Below are positions 14,879 through 15,014 of a stretch of 15,014 bases of DNA, piece by piece. The DNA comes from Paramacrobiotus metropolitanus (lineage: Eukaryota > Tardigrada > Eutardigrada > Parachela > Macrobiotidae): assembly GCF_019649055.1 (NCBI RefSeq), contig NW_026570721.1, positions 1 to 15,014 of the forward strand. Reading direction: 5' to 3'. The position numbers were made by a program, and so were the translations under genes. The stretch's first letter is position 1, and each line of letters begins with the position of its first letter. Below the pieces are notes generated by a model. It did no database searches. It saw nothing but the letters and a program-made list of their open reading frames with translations, and had not been told where the DNA came from.

Positions 14879-15014
14879 TCGGACCTTTGCAAATTTTTCT
14901 GCTGCTACTTAAGAGTGTGAGTTTTCGTGTTCCACGAAAATTAAGTGAACGCTTTAATCAGGCTCGGATTAAAAAGCAATCATAAAATAATCAGTACACA
15001 AGTATAAAATTGAT
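14879..15014. other. Sequence after the GPCR gene
   Basis: AT-rich, with no gene visible before the window ends. Confidence 0.4.

Overview
The window looks like nuclear DNA of an invertebrate animal. Reasons: a two-exon rhodopsin-type GPCR (13388-14810), a five-exon gene with short GT-AG introns of 50-286 bases (10992-12535), AATAAA poly(A) signals, and no bacterial gene layout. A tardigrade is my leading guess, from the moderate GC content, short introns and divergent orphan-type GPCR. This is an inference and not a proven assignment.

Region 1 (1 to about 8240, probably continuing left of the window) is a foreign-looking block. Its + strand is T-poor and rich in A, C and G. It carries a string of same-strand open frames (1-204, 71-610 with an extension to 730, 637-1764, 1758-2045, 2108-2809, 3107-4807, 4804-5298, 5470-5568). 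About 2.5 kb of non-coding sequence full of short hairpins follows. I recognise no reverse transcriptase, integrase, transposase, polymerase or capsid. The frame at 2108-2809 looks like two winged-helix domains in tandem. The frame at 3107-4807 opens with a four-cysteine zinc-binding pattern, has no early ATG, and overlaps the next frame by ATGA. The most striking feature is two hairpin families with conserved loops and changing but still paired stems, all on one strand. One has ACAAA or ACACA loops, the other has CAACAGAA-type loops. This pattern suggests RNA-level function in an undescribed retroelement-like or virus-like unit, possibly partly decayed.

Region 2 (about 8240 to 9200) is T-rich at first. 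It holds good 3' splice-site sequences, a TATA-like box and, 760 bases later, AATAAA followed by a GT-rich stretch. It may be a 3' LTR or the spliced 3' end of the block's transcript.

Region 3 (9200 to about 10990) has no convincing gene; a few perfect inverted repeats are noted.

Region 4 holds the two host-type genes, both on +. The first encodes an actinoporin-like pore-forming domain in exons 1-3, joined in frame to a Gln/Arg/Gly-rich tail and a CCHC zinc knuckle in exons 4-5. This is an unexpected domain combination. The second is a 337-residue class A GPCR with Asn at 2.50 and Asp at 7.49, a reciprocal swap of two hallmark residues.
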